A stretch of 64,000 nucleotides of DNA from Luidia sarsii. Lineage: Eukaryota; Echinodermata; Asteroidea; Paxillosida; Luidiidae. Position 1 is the first letter of the stretch. Every line of letters begins with the position of its first letter. Under the pieces are notes generated by a model. That model saw nothing but the letters and a program-made list of their open reading frames with translations, was not told where the DNA came from and did no database searches. Positions 41,901 through 52,959 of this stretch are shown here, piece by piece. The stretch is taken from the NCBI GenBank assembly GCA_949987565.1, contig OX465111.1, positions 17,677,801-17,741,800 on the forward strand, read 5' to 3'. The translations under genes and the position numbers were made by a program.

Positions 41901-44900
41901 ACGTTGTCCTCAAGCCCAATTTCCTTCAAGAGTTTCAACTGTCAAGACAAGAAGATATACAAAAATGATATGCAATCCATTTAAAACAAGGGTTTCGTAC
42001 TTCTGGAATACATTAAAAATTTCAGTTCAGTAAGAACACTTCAATGCAACGATGTGACTTAAAGCCCCTACACAACATTGGTCGAGATCAAAGAATAGCA
42101 CCCATATGTTGTCTGATCCAACATATGCATGAAATAGCACATCTCTGAAAATTTCAGCTCAATCCGCCAACCAAGTCTCGAGAAAATCGTGAAAACCGCT
42201 TCATTAAGTTCATTTGTTTCGCGAAAATGCAGCATTCAACGCCGTACTGTTCCGAAAAATAGTTTAGATCCCGGTGAGACGTAAACGATTTCTTTTACTC
42301 TTTTCTCCCAAAAAACAACATTTTAGGCAGAAATATTTCAATGAGAGGTTTCTACCATAACCATCTTCAAACTGTATACCGGTAAGTTTCACGTAAATCT
42401 GTGAACATTGATGTTTTTTTATCTTACCAATGTTGTGTAGGGGCTTTAAGCATGTACCGGTAAGCGGTAACACATTTGTCAGAATTTGAATTATTCAATC
42501 AAACAATCAGGGATTAGAACAAAGCTTTCAATTTTATGAATTATGAAAGAGGGGAAAGAAAGCAAAAGCCAACGATACTTTAGTAGATGTCAAAATCAAA
42601 TCAAATGAAAAACCAATCAGTGATACAACAACTGATGAAACTGACAAAAGGATTTTAATTAATTAGGAAAAATTTATTTTTGTTCGCAACATTTGGTGAG
42701 TCGCAGTTTTGGAATGTATAGAAAACCCAAACACAGATCTACATATTCCTACATCAATTCAATGGGTAATTAAACATCTGCACACACTACAATGAATCCA
42801 TTTATTCGTACTTCATCAAATATAAAATGCAGCAAGGTATGCAATGAATACACTGGAATCTACTGCAGATACACAATATATTGTAAAGTTGTACTGTTTG
42901 AAGAAGTTCCGCCAGCACCAAAATAATATTTGCTTTCATGTTTGAGTATAAGACTATTATTCACTATTAATCTGCTGGGGAGAGAAAATAGATGAAATAC
43001 CAGCCACAATGTTCAACCCATGGTCAATATAGGCCACAACAACCCATAGTCCATGGTCAATATAGGCCACAACAACCCATGGTCAATATAGGCCACAACA
43101 ACCCAATGGTCAATATAGGCCACAACAGCCCATGGTCAATATAGGCCTTGACAACCCATGGCCAATATAGGCCACAACAACCCATGGTCAATATAGGCCA
43201 CAACAACAACCCATGGTCAATATAGGCCACAACAGCCCATGGTCAATATAGGCCTTGACAACCCATGGCCAATATAGGCCACAACACCCCATGGTCAATA
43301 TAGGCCACAACAACCCATGGTCAATAATAGGCCTTGACAGCCCATGGCCAATATAGGCCACAACACCCCATGGTCAATAAAGGCCACAACAGCCCATGGT
43401 CAATATACCGTAGGCCTTGACAGCCCATGGTCAATATAGGCCACAACAGCCCATGGCCAATATAGGCCACGACAGCCCACGGCCAATATCAGCCACAACA
43501 ACCCATGGTCAATATAGGCCACGACACCCCATGGTCAATATAGGCCACAACAACAACCCATGATCAATATAGGCCACAACAACCCATGGTCAATATAGGC
43601 CACAACAACCCATGGTCAATATAGGCCACAACAACAACCCATGGTCAATATAGGCCACAACAACAACCCATGGTCAATATAGGCCACAACAACCCATGGT
43701 CAATATAGGCCACAACAACCCATGGTCAATATAGGCCACAACAGCCCATGGTCAATATAGGCCACAACAACCCATGGTCAATATAGGCCACGACACCCCA
43801 TGGTCAATATAGGCCACAACAACAACCCATGGTCAATATAGGCCACAACAACCCATGGTCAATATAGGCCACAACAACCCATGGTCAATATAGGCCACAA
43901 CAGCCCATGGTCAACCCAATATAGGCCTTGACAACCCATGGCCAATATCAGCCACAACAACCCATGGTCAATATAGGCCACGACACCCCATGGTCAATAT
44001 AGGCCACAACAACAACCCATGGTCAATATAGGCCACAACAGCCCATGGTTAATATAGGCCACAACAGCCCATGGTCAATATAGGCCACAACAGCCCATGG
44101 TCAACCCAATATAGGCCACAACAACCCATGGCCTGTGCAGAATGATGGCCATGGCAAGTTGACGACCAACAATCGGAGAGCAGGCCTTGACAACCCACAG
44201 GCAGACAGCCCAAATCTACTGGAATTGAAATAACTGCATCAGGTTATCAGCTCCCAATTGACAAACTTAAAAGTGACAGAAGCAGCCCTCTAGGTTCCAG
44301 CGCCACTCAGATCTCGGAAGTGAAACATGTTAGTTACATGCACAGGATATTTAATGAAAGAGTCTCTTTAGAGAGTAAGGTTTTCAGTCATGAATGCAAG
44401 CAACACGCCTTGTAGTTGTAGTCAGCTCGCTCGATGCCACATCATGTACACAGCTCACATTATCAGCCATACATTTACAATGTACGTACATGTAGGTCAA
44501 ATAGCACCATCACTATTTCCTGTAATAAACATTTATGTGTACTTAAACGCCATGGATATCACTGTGTGGCTGATCATCCTAATGGCTTATATTTGCCATC
44601 ATCTACCCTCACTGATGGAAAGCCAGCCCCGTGGTCCCATGGCTCCCACATGCACACTGTACATGAGTCATGACTACATGTGCACGTGTGCACGTGTATC
44701 TGCCTGCTGGGTGAGCAGATTCAAGCTAACCAAGCAATCCAAAATTCCAAACATCATCTTACAGCTTCTCCACAACGCTTCCGGCTTCCAGTGAACTGCT
44801 TCTCACAGATTCTCGGACAACTGTGCAGACCTCAAATTTCATCGCTATTATAACTAAGGCCAGTGTGGCCCTGACTGAAGCAGAATTACTGTGGGCAAGA

Positions 44901-47900
44901 AGGCCAGTTTGGTAGGACATCGTGGCCAAAGAGACCCAGCAGAACGGCCACATCGATGTCAGTTTGTAACGTCAAAGGTCAAGCAAAGCGCCCTCATGAG
45001 CCGCAATATTGCCAGCTCAGTTAATTTAACCATCGTCTTGGTTAAATTCCCCCCGACTCAAAAAGTCCGAGCAGGAACGGCGGTAAAAAGATACCCATAT
45101 GAAATTTGACCATCGTCTCGGTCAATTGTCTCCCCTTTTTTTAAGTCCAGTGGAAAAACGGCTGAAAAAGGTTAAACATCAATTTGTATTGTATGTGTAC
45201 ATGTATGTATTCTATATCTTCCATGACACATACTCAGGGCTTGTATAGAGTTTTTTTATATTTCCAGCATATGAGCGTATGAGCCATCATCCAAGGTCAC
45301 TTCACTAGGCCCATCGCAGCCTTGGCTAAATTATGTATAAATTGATTCCGAGGATTTCTGACAATTCAACCTATTGTTATTCACAAAGAAAAAACCAATG
45401 AACTCCACCTGTGAATGTCAGCACATGTTCGTTTATGAGCTCGTGGTTTCCCAATGAGACGAGGGCACCGTTCCTGAACTTGAAAACAGCAGCTGGCCAA
45501 GGGGTTATGTAAGCTTTAATTATTCCCCGACTTGTCAGTCATCAGCCACCATAACAGATGGTCGCGGAGCAGCTGCTAAATGCTAATGAAATGTTTCGAG
45601 CTTTGATTAGTTCAATCTGACTTGCCGCAATAGGAATTGAAGCCAGAGTGAGACATCTCTGGTTCAATGGTCCAGGAGTTTAGCCGACTGAGCTAGCCCA
45701 GTCCTTAGGCGAGGCTTCCAACATAAACAACTATCTTTGCCGCAAATTGAAAAAAAAATTGGCGAGGAAAACTTTGACTGGACCGGGATTTGAACCCGGG
45801 ACATCTGGGTTTTTTTCGTAGCAGAGCATATCTTTGCCGCAGTAAAAATTGGCAAGGAAAACGTTGACTGGACCGGGATTTGAACCCGGGACCTCTGTTT
45901 TTTTTTCGTACCAGAGCATATCTTTGCCACAGTTAGGGTACGCAAGCTTGGTCTGAGTCAAGCCTTCACTTTGTAGCTTCAGTTGCAAAGATTGTGAGCG
46001 GGGACCGCTTGAACACAGGGGCTTAGTTCTCTGACTACAGTAGCACTTGCAGCGAATAATTGCAACAACAACAAAAAATGATCTTGAAAACCTCAGGAAG
46101 AGACCAAATGAAGATAGTCGGAGTTTCCTATGAGTATCAGAGATCAAGGGGAAGAATCGTTGAGAAGAAGAACCTGGAGAGAGAGGCTAAAGATTTGTCT
46201 GGGTCACACGTCAAGACACTACTGGGGGGCTTGTATTCGTCTACATTACCTGGTGCTGGATGCTGCTCTCGCCAATCTCCTTCAGGAGGGGAGACTCGTT
46301 CATGGCGGCGGCCGCTACGCCGGCCTCCTCGGGCGTCAGCTTCGTCTCCGGTCGATGCTTCGAGGTCTTGCCCGCCTGGGCGGCGGATCCCTGGGCCTTA
46401 GACTCGGCGCCGACAGCCTCGGGGGAGCCGGGCTTCCCGGCGTCAGACGACGGCGACTCCTTGGACGTTGCTAAGGAGGTCGGGGACGGCCGCCGAGCCG
46501 AGGAGTCGGGGCCGGCCCTGGCGCTCTTCTTGGGGATGGTGATCTTGGGCAGCGGCACCGAGGGCGATTTCGCGGGCAGGGACGGCGTGGTGCCGGCCGC
46601 CTTCCGCTCCTGGTGATGCTCCTTGGGGTCGCCGGACGACGAGGCCGGCTTGGAGTTGGGCTCCTTGGCCCTGGGTCTGGGCTCCCCTTCCCTGGGTCTG
46701 GGCTCCCCTTCCCTGGGTCTGGGCTCCTCGGTCCTGGGTCTGGGCTCCTCAGTCCTGGGTTTCCTGCTCCACAGGACGTCTCTCTTCCGCTGGTACCACG
46801 AGGGCGTCCTGACGCCCTGATTGTTGTAGCGGCTGCCGAGGTGTCTCCGCGACCACTCCTCCTTCGCGCCGCTCCCGTCCTGGTCGGGGCGCCGGCGTTT
46901 CGCCTCGGGGCTGTCAGCTCTCCACCTCTGCGAGGACGGGCCGCGGGCATCGTCCGGCGGGGGATGCCTCCTGCCTCGCTGCTCCCCTCGGTCCTTCCGC
47001 TCCCTGCTCAGGCTCCTCACCCTCTCCCCTCGGGACGGGGAGTCCACCCGTCGCTTCCTCCCCGGGGGCGACCTCCCTCCTCGATCGTTCTCTTTGGACG
47101 TGCGCCTCTCGCCCCGCTCTCGCCTCTCGCCGTCCCGCTCTCTATCCTTGTGCCTTTCGCGGTCGCGGTCGCGATCGCGATCGCGCTCGCTGGACCGACT
47201 GAAGCGAGACTCTGGCCGCTTGCTCCAGATACCCGGGCCTCGGACATGAGGTCGTTCCCGGCTTCGACTCCTCTGTCCTCGTCCAACAAAACAAAGGCAA
47301 GATTAGAAGTCAACATAATGGCAACGCCACGCAACAACTGACAGAAAAGCTATCCGCGGTTATGTCCAATCTCCTTCACGACGCCCCTTTTTCAAACTCT
47401 TCACCGTGCCACAATTCTGGATCAGCCTAGGTTTAAAACCGACAATTAAAACATCAGTAAAGCAATTACGTCTGTACATACTGCAACAAATTTTAAGTTC
47501 AGTCAATTTGCAATATATTTGGCAAACGTGCAGCACATTTTCTACTTCTCATAAATGTTTGAATTTGTATCTAAATTACGAATCAAAAGCCGCTGATTAT
47601 AACAAGTTATTTTACTGATAAATTGGTAAAGACAGCTTTGACTGGACTGGGACTTTGAAACCAAGACCTCTGGAGTTATGATACTAATTGTACTCACTTG
47701 GCACTTTGAGATGAGTGAATGTCGAATTAGAAATTGGAAAACCAAAGTACTGTAAATAGCAGTGAGTCCCCAATGTTGAATCAAATCCTAACCTCCCCAA
47801 ATCCTACAGAATCCTAGTTTCCTACTGCAGGAAATTTGAGGTTTTGGGGTAGTTGAGAATTGATGCATTGTAGGAATTTGCAGGATTGGGGGCATAAGGC

Positions 47901-50900
47901 GGTTTTGTCACTGTAGGAAAATGCAGGATACAGGTTACAAAGCCCAATGTGATGGAGGATGATCTTGTAGGATTGGGGCTCCATGGGACAAACACCGAAA
48001 TAGAATTTTGAAGGATTTGGGTCATGTGGTTATAAAATTGTAATTGTAAAGTTTATCAGCCACAGAAAAACAAAAGTTTGTTGTCCTTTCAAAAATTTCA
48101 AAAAAAATCCTTTCAAAAAATTCAGTGCAGGATTTTGCAGGATTCGGGCGGTGGCGCACCGCCAACAATATTGCAGGATTGTGTAGGATTCGGGTCATAT
48201 GGGGCTTTAAACAGTACTTGAAGAGCCTCCTAGGGATCTGAAAATGGACTCAGACAGTCTGCAAACACCTGAATAGTGAATTGTTCATGTCTAGTTCTAC
48301 TGGCTTGTTTGATTGACAAGAAAAGCACCAATCCATTGGTGGGGTCCTTGGATGTTGCCAAGTACTTGTGGCAATTCTCCAAGAAGTTAGAAAGGCTATT
48401 TGAGAAAAACCTTGGCTTAAGTGTTTAAGTTTGGGCATACAAATATGTGCAGTGGCTTTAGTGGGTTAAGTTTGCTTCAGCATATATTTACACACCGGGT
48501 AGGATAGTTTTGTGTTGGGATTCCCTTGACCGGAACGCCCAAGTGCTTCACTTAATTGGCGGCTGAACGGGCTTTGAGGATGGGACTTGGGCAGTGGGTG
48601 TGTCTTTTACGTCCTTCCGGTGGCAAGTTTGTGTTGTTAGTCCAGGGCCAAGTAACAACAAAAGTATTCATTCAATGAGGGGTTGGTGAATTGTGCATTC
48701 AACTGTTTCTTGGAGGTAGAGTATATGGATAAGCGGGCCTGTTTTTATAAGAGGGGAGGCTTGTGCCCACGCATGCATGCTGAAAGCAAACCGCAAGTTG
48801 ACACGTACATAGGCGGGTCCAGGGACTTCCAGTCCTAACAAAATTTGCACAATGTGCTCACTAATGCGTTCATAAAGAAAGCTTTTCATAAGAAAAAAAC
48901 ACGTGTTTCGTACGACAGCGTATTGAATATGTCGGATGCACATTCGGAGTTGTGTTGTTGACAGGTTCGGACATAAAAGTGCGCACTGTGTGGCGTGCTA
49001 TTCACAAAATTGAACCTTTTCCCATGATGAAAAAAAAATTGTGATGAGTTAGTGACATTGACTGCGTCGGTGACTGACAATACAGTTCGTGATTCAGGAC
49101 CTGCACTTCTTTGTTTTGAAAACTTTTTTGATTTTCGCGTCAATAGCAATGCTTTTAAGCATGAAGCACCAATGAAAACCTCAATGAAAAATATTTGTTT
49201 AAATTTTTTGCTGCTTCAATGTTTCATCACTTTCATGTTGTGTGGGTTTCCGGCAATTTATTCCCCCATTACACTTAGCTCGCTAGCCTCGTTGGACGAA
49301 TGCTCAGGGCCTTATGTACGGCCATGTAATTGTGAAAGTAATTGGTATGGTTTTCTAAGGCGAATGATCAAGGATGGATTCCGCAGGAAACCATCACTAG
49401 TAGTTAAGGCGAAATTAATCATGCCCTTTTCTTTGCTAATATTGATCTAGAGCGCATAACAAAAAGTCAACCACTACGGGATTATATTAATGTCCAGTAT
49501 CTGAAATACATGATAGCTCATATATGTCGTAGGGAAAATACAAATTTGACCAAGCTTAGTTTATTTTTTATCCCTAGAGTCCCATACTATCGAGATCCCT
49601 GGATAGGTATATCAGGACTACTGGGTGATCTTTCTATTGAGCAGATTAAAAGAGAAACACAATCGAAGACTGGTTTCACCAGGCTCCTACCTAGGAGTCC
49701 TGACTCATATGAAGCCTAAAGCTTCAAAATGAGGACCTAAACTGTACTGTACTTAGGCAGTACTTGTTGATCTTGTCCAAGCTGTGTTTCCTACTAGTCC
49801 TATGTGCCTTACATTCCCCTACCTTACCCAATAGTTCATTAAAATGTTTGTGAATTTGTATTGACATTGATATAAATCGTTGACGACATGACGACACAAA
49901 GAAAAATTATCTCGGCGAGAGCAATAGTAAATTTGCATGAAAAACACTGTTATGCAAAGTTAACTTAAAAAAAGAAATTGAAAAAAAAATGTAAATCAGC
50001 AGTTCAGAAAAGACAGAAATGTACAGCCATGGTAGGGAAGTGAATGTACAGTATGTACAATTGTACATGTACGCTAGCTAGGCTAAATGTTTCATGCAAG
50101 TTATGCTTCATGAGGAAACTTGGTGCAAATCTGGTGCCTTGTGGAGAGACCTAAGACAATAGGTTGAATAGGTCTCCACAGGGAAATTGTAAAGGTGTAT
50201 CTAGGTCTCCACAAGGTTTTCACGAAACTGATGTATTGGAAATACCGGTAACTCAAAAACCTTGAAAAACAGGAAATTTGTGATGGGTAAGAAATTTATA
50301 AGAATCCGTCGCAAATTGAAGTGTTATATAAAGGATCCTACGGCAGGGCTCGACCTTAGCACTAGCCCGGCGGTCATTGTCTAGTAAAAACAGCCGCGGG
50401 CTAGTAAAATGGCCCACTTTGCTAGCCCAGTGGACTAGTAAAAAGTAGACAGCTGTGTGGTGGCAAAAAATGATGCAGGCGGGGATGAGTAGAAACTAAT
50501 AATTTGTTTTACTTAACCTTATAACCTTGTTTTAAATTCAATATTAATTTTACAGGGCTAGTAAAACTTGCTGCGGGCTAGCAAAAAACTCAATTTACTA
50601 GCCCGGTAGGCTAGTAAACAAAAACCTTGAGCGCGAGGCTTGTACGGTCCAAATTTCTACCTAGGAAAGTGAATGTGCTTGAAATGTTTAAACATATCGT
50701 TTCTCACTCAGTTGCATAGTGCACAATAACAAAGCAATGTTTCCACTCGGATGCAAAAAGGATGTGTGTTTCTGGACTGGAGTACTAATGTATGTGAATG
50801 TAACGCAGGTATACTGTTGTTGGGAAAGAGGGTCCCAGCAGTACTACTATGATCAAAAGTCAGACATTCAAATGATTTTAAATTTGATTCTTCAATCTCA

Positions 50901-52146
50901 ATTCAGTCAGTGAGCAGATTCAAGACTTCTTTTGGCATCACCCTAAAATGTGCATGTAAGCTGCAGAAATGGTTGGCTAAAGCACGGTTCAACCTACCCT
51001 ATTATTGCCCTCATTGGAGCGTCTCTGGTGAGTGGGTGGAGGACGATTAGCCTCTTGTTGTCTGGGCAACGCACTCTGACCCTGGAGGAGCTTCTCCCGC
51101 TGCGCCTGCAGCCTCTGCAGGTCCTCGTCGATGGTGGAGATGGCGTGCTCAGAGCCGGGGTCAACGCCGAGGGCGCCGTTGGCCCCCGGCTGGCCCCCGG
51201 CCGGCCCCCCCGGCCAGCCGGGCTGGCTCCATCCCCCGCCGTCGTCGACGGCGACGGCAGCCTCCGCGGCCGGCCCGCTGCCCCAGCTCCCGCCCCGCAT
51301 CCAGTCGGGCTGTCCCGGCGGCCGCCGGTCGCTCACCAGCTTGGCCGACGCGTCTTCCCCGCCGCTGACTCCCCCCGAGACCTCCCCCGAGCGCAGGATC
51401 TCCAGGATGGAGCCCAGGCCGCGGTGCCGCTCCGAGGACTTGCCCTTGGCCGCCCCTCTTCCTCCTCCTCCTCCTCCTCCTCCTCCTCCGGCGGGCCGCT
51501 TGAACTCCTCCTCCCCTTCGCCCGTGCCTGGCCAGTTGGTGCTGACCGCGGCGCTGTCCAGCCACTCGCCCTCCTTGCGGCCGGCGCGGGCCGGCCGCTC
51601 CACCGCCCCGCCGCCGCCGCCTCCGGAGCTGATGCTCTTCAGCGTCTGGAGAATGTCCAGCGCCTGCGCCGACGAGAGACCCAGGGTCTCCAGCTTGCCC
51701 GACAGGATGGCCTTGCGGAGGGTCTCCGACTCCAGCGGCGACAGGCACTGGAGCGTCTCCTTGAAGTTGGGCTGGAGTTGGGCGGACGACGACGGCAGCG
51801 GGGATGCCGCCGCGGTATCGGACGCCGGCCGCGCGCCGTACCTAGGGGCTTGCGTGGCTTGGCCTGGACTCGCAGCAGTAGCGGTGGTAAACGGCTTGCT
51901 CTGATTTTGGGATGCGAGCGGGAAAGGACCCAGGATACTGCTGCTGCTGCTAGCATTACTCGGTGCCACGGGCAACTCGGCAGACTGGTTGAGATGTGGC
52001 TGCGGTGTCTGCTTCCCAAATGCGCCTCTGACGTTCTCCACCAGCGGCGGCTTGCCTCTTGCCCCCGCCGCATTCTCCTCCGGGCCCCACCTCGAACCGG
52101 CCGCCTTCGGATTCGGCCTCGCTTTGGCTCCAAAGGAAGACCCAAT

Positions 52147-52183
<37 letters not shown>

Positions 52184-52959
52184 AACATCTGCGGGTTGCC
52201 CTGCGCAAACTGCTTCTGCTGACCCTGAGCATTAAACGGATGCTGCCCGTGCAAAAACGGCTGCTGTTGCTGATGCTGACCTTGTGGGCACTGTTGCTGA
52301 TGATACTGTGGCTGCTGCTGAGCCGGATGATATGGTTGCTGCTGTCTCGGTCCCTGAAAATGCTGCTGCTGTTTGCTGTTGAGACCTTGTGCATTCAAAA
52401 CAGTCGCCCCTGGACCCAGCGTCCCTCTACCCTGCTGCAACAACTGCTGCTGTTGTGGAGGAAACCTCTGAACACTCTGCAGTGGCTGCGCGACCGGTGT
52501 AGGTATCTGCTTGACAATAGGGCCGACCTGATGAGGAAACAGTCTATCCTGGCCGGGAGTTGTACAAGCATTGCTACTGGGCCGAGTAACTGTATTACTA
52601 GTAATCGCAGGACCGATCCCATCAAACGTAGCCCCGAGAAGTCGCGCTGCGAACACCTTCTGCTGCAAGACCTCTTTGTCTGTCAGGCAATGCGAGGCCA
52701 TACCTCCCTTTATACCACTACTCCCACTAGTACCAGGACGGCCCCTGGCCATGGCCACCTCTTGGAGCTGGGGTTGGGGTTTCAGGGCCTGCTGGGCGTG
52801 GATCTGGGCCCTTTTCGAGGCGGGGGACGTCAGGGTGTTGACGCCAGGAATCAGGCCCGTAGCCACCGTGCTGCCGCTGTTGCTTGTCTGCTCCATAGAG
52901 CGTGCAGCGGGGAACAACTGCTGATGCTGTGCCGTTGACTGGCTGTGAAAATTCGCCAT
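32965..52959 (-). CDS. CIZ1: CIZ1-like matrin-type zinc-finger protein, complete
   Basis: Predicted 1,891 aa. Coding exons are 52959-50998, 47272-46250, 41938-41837, 40523-40339, 39340-39226, 38365-38279, 36736-36595, 35902-35781 and 34902-32965, all phase-consistent with consensus splice sites. Exon 1 encodes a Gln-rich region (CAG/CTG-type tract near 52,149-52,185) and a poly-Gly tract. Exon 2 encodes an Arg/Ser region with RDRDRDRDRER. Four C2H2 matrin/U1-type fingers follow: C1018/C1021/H1034/H1040 (split by an intron), C1108/C1111/H1122/H1128, C1134/C1137/H1150/H1156 and C1218/C1221/H1235/H1241. The fourth has the CIZ1-like lead VEFITPITGYFCKLC. This finger order matches vertebrate CIZ1, a nuclear-matrix protein linked to DNA replication and Xist anchoring. 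The last exon adds about 645 residues of K-D-T-S-type repeats ending in an acidic tail (EDVVVLDEEEEYSCDEG). It is about twice the vertebrate length. ZNF318 is the main alternative relative. The ATG at 52,959 (GTCATGG) follows an acceptor AAAGCAG. Confidence 0.85.
33780..34620. repeat. Coding minisatellite in the CIZ1-like last exon, 30-bp core
   Basis: Degenerate 15/30-bp units of the type TGTGAGGTATCCTTGAGTAA. The most regular part at about 33,985-34,250 has roughly nine 30-bp units, TAAGGTACCC + TTTTGTGAGG + TATCCTTGAG. On the coding strand they give KGTLLKDTSQ repeats. Other frames on both strands also stay open because the period is a multiple of three. Confidence 0.93.
35246..35455. mobile_element. 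MITE E, uninterrupted copy
   Basis: CATAGCTGCCAACCAATCTT at the left and GGTCGGCAGCTATGT at the right are inverted. The interior matches 32,232-32,410 (AAAGAGGAATCACAGA, TTGTAAAAAGTCATC, CCTCCAAAATAGGAATGG). It lies in the intron before the last CIZ1-like exon. Confidence 0.82.
36080..36562. repeat. 68-bp tandem repeat rich in AGGTCA/GGGTCA half-sites
   Basis: Four units of exactly 68 bp start at 36,291, 36,359, 36,427 and 36,495 (GTCATTGAAGGATCCCAGGG). Each unit contains AGGTCACTGAGGGGTCA and GGGTCAAATGAGGTCA. The flank from 36,080 carries looser GGTCA motifs. The array is intronic in the CIZ1-like gene, next to the exon at 36,595-36,736. Confidence 0.95.
38540..38690 (+). repeat. tRNA(Ser/Leu)-like SINE, family 2, copy 2
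   Basis: CAGCTCGGTGGTCAAGTGGT gives the A box and CCGGTTCCAATCCCGTCCG the B box. The body ATCAGGCATCGGGCAAAGCA and CCCTCATTGAATTAC is shared with the 6.4-6.6 kb copy. It is an intronic insertion in the CIZ1-like gene, about 175 bp upstream of the exon at 38,279-38,365 in transcript sense. Confidence 0.85.
38795..38965. repeat. GAAACGTC-family head-to-head palindrome, best copy
   Basis: AATTTAGTGGACCTGACGTT, TCAATCCTAGCAGGACC and TTTCTCAAAGGCAGA are followed directly by the inverse, TCTGCCTTTGAGAAAGGTCC, GGATCGAAACGTCAGGCCC and ACTAAATTT. The hairpin is nearly perfect over about 55 bp per arm. Confidence 0.88.
39447..40015. repeat. SINE family 1 head, possible MITE, and inserted GAAACGTC copy
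   Basis: 39,447-39,530 is a minus-oriented family 1 SINE head (GATTTGAACTTGAGACCTCT, CACCTAAGCTATCCC). 39,527-40,005 may be a MITE, since TTAGGCTTAGGGTATATTCA faces TCTGAACGTAGCCTTAG and the inside is rich in CCGGTTTAGC motifs. A minus-oriented GAAACGTC copy (AGTGGGCCTGATGTTTCGAT, CTTTCTCAAAGGCAGAG) lies inside at 39,825-39,940. Confidence 0.5.
40670..41113. mobile_element. Palindromic MITE related to the 11.05-kb element
   Basis: AAAGCCGTGTCCGCACTGGA at the left is mirrored by CCCAGTGCGGACGCGGCTTA at the right. Internal TCGGTTAAACTGACC and GGTCGGTTAAACTACC recall the 11-kb copy, in which CACTGGA is preceded by GTTTC instead of GTCCG. It is an intronic insertion in the CIZ1-like gene. Confidence 0.8.
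41185..41400. repeat. Second copy of the 18.77-kb interspersed repeat
   Basis: ATTAGTTTCTCATCCCC, GATTTTCGCGGTTTCCAGCC, TTGAACCTCGCACATACATG and CACAGCCTACATATCG match the first copy in order. It lies in the CIZ1-like intron between exons 3 and 4. Confidence 0.6.
42059..42449. mobile_element. TTAA MITE, subfamily b, full-length copy
   Basis: TTAA (42,059-42,062) then AGCCCCTACACAACATTGGT. The right end is ACCAATGTTGTGTAGGGGCT followed by TTAA (42,446-42,449). The interior CAAGTCTCGAGAAAATCGTG and GCATTCAACGCCGTACTGTT is shared with the partial copies at 57.9 and 60.4 kb. Confidence 0.88.
43010..44140. repeat. 26-bp intronic minisatellite
   Basis: About 40 units of CCCATGGTCAATATAGGCCA plus CAACAA. 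Common variants are a CTTGACAG/CTTGACAA end and CCATGGCCAAT. Longer units carry an extra CAA. The array fills about 1.1 kb of the intron between CIZ1-like exons 2 and 3. Confidence 0.96.
44141..46249. other. Intron sequence with SINE heads and a MITE fragment
   Basis: 45,000-45,170 is a fragment of the TCGGTTAAA/CAGTGGAAA MITE. 45,640-45,935 holds two well-spaced minus-oriented family 1 SINE heads (GACCGGGATTTGAACCCGGG with AACTTTGACTGG or AACGTTGACTGG before it) and a decayed third (TTTAGCCGACTGAGCTAGCC). The remainder is without recognisable genes. Confidence 0.6.
47632..48215. repeat. SINE family 1 remnant and repeat family H copy 1
   Basis: 47,632-47,680 (GACTTTGAAACCAAGACCTC) is a decayed family 1 head. 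47,786-48,215 is about 430 bp shared with 63,096-63,545: CTAACCTCCCCAAATCCTAC, TAGGAATTTGCAGGATTGGG, GGCATAAGGCGGTTTTGTCA and CAGTGGCGCACCGCCAACA-type ends. Family H is built of degenerate GTAGGATT/GCAGGATT motifs. Confidence 0.75.
48216..50340. other. Intron sequence, nothing recognised
   Basis: Part of the CIZ1-like intron 1. It has several short open frames (for example around 49,052-49,719) without recognisable domains, convincing splice sites or repeat relatives in this window. Confidence 0.4.
50340..50632. repeat. Cluster of CTAGTAAAA / GGGCTAG motifs
   Basis: At least eight occurrences of CTAG followed or preceded by TAAAA, GCCC or GGGC, such as GCGGGCTAGTAAAATGGCCC and GGGCTAGTAAAACTTGC, interrupted by a unique stretch of about 100 bp. 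The pattern is an imperfect inverted cluster. The origin is unclear. Confidence 0.6.

Noticed and set aside
43010..44140. CRISPR array
   Set aside because: Units are contiguous variants with no unique spacers, in animal-type DNA within an intron: a minisatellite.
44759..44953. Possible extra CIZ1-like exon on the minus strand
   Set aside because: Neighbouring exons already join in phase 0 without it, its splice sites are weak and its peptide shows no finger or low-complexity signature.
49052..49719. Short plus-strand open frames of 69-132 codons in CIZ1-like intron 1
   Set aside because: No domain, no convincing splice sites and no codon bias; the region might be a decayed element, but nothing supports that directly.
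50950..52185. Plus-strand open frame of about 410 codons opposite CIZ1-like exon 1
   Set aside because: GC-rich antisense shadow. The minus frame has Q- and G-rich content with a start and splice donor that fit the gene; the plus product looks like random Arg/Leu/Pro sequence.
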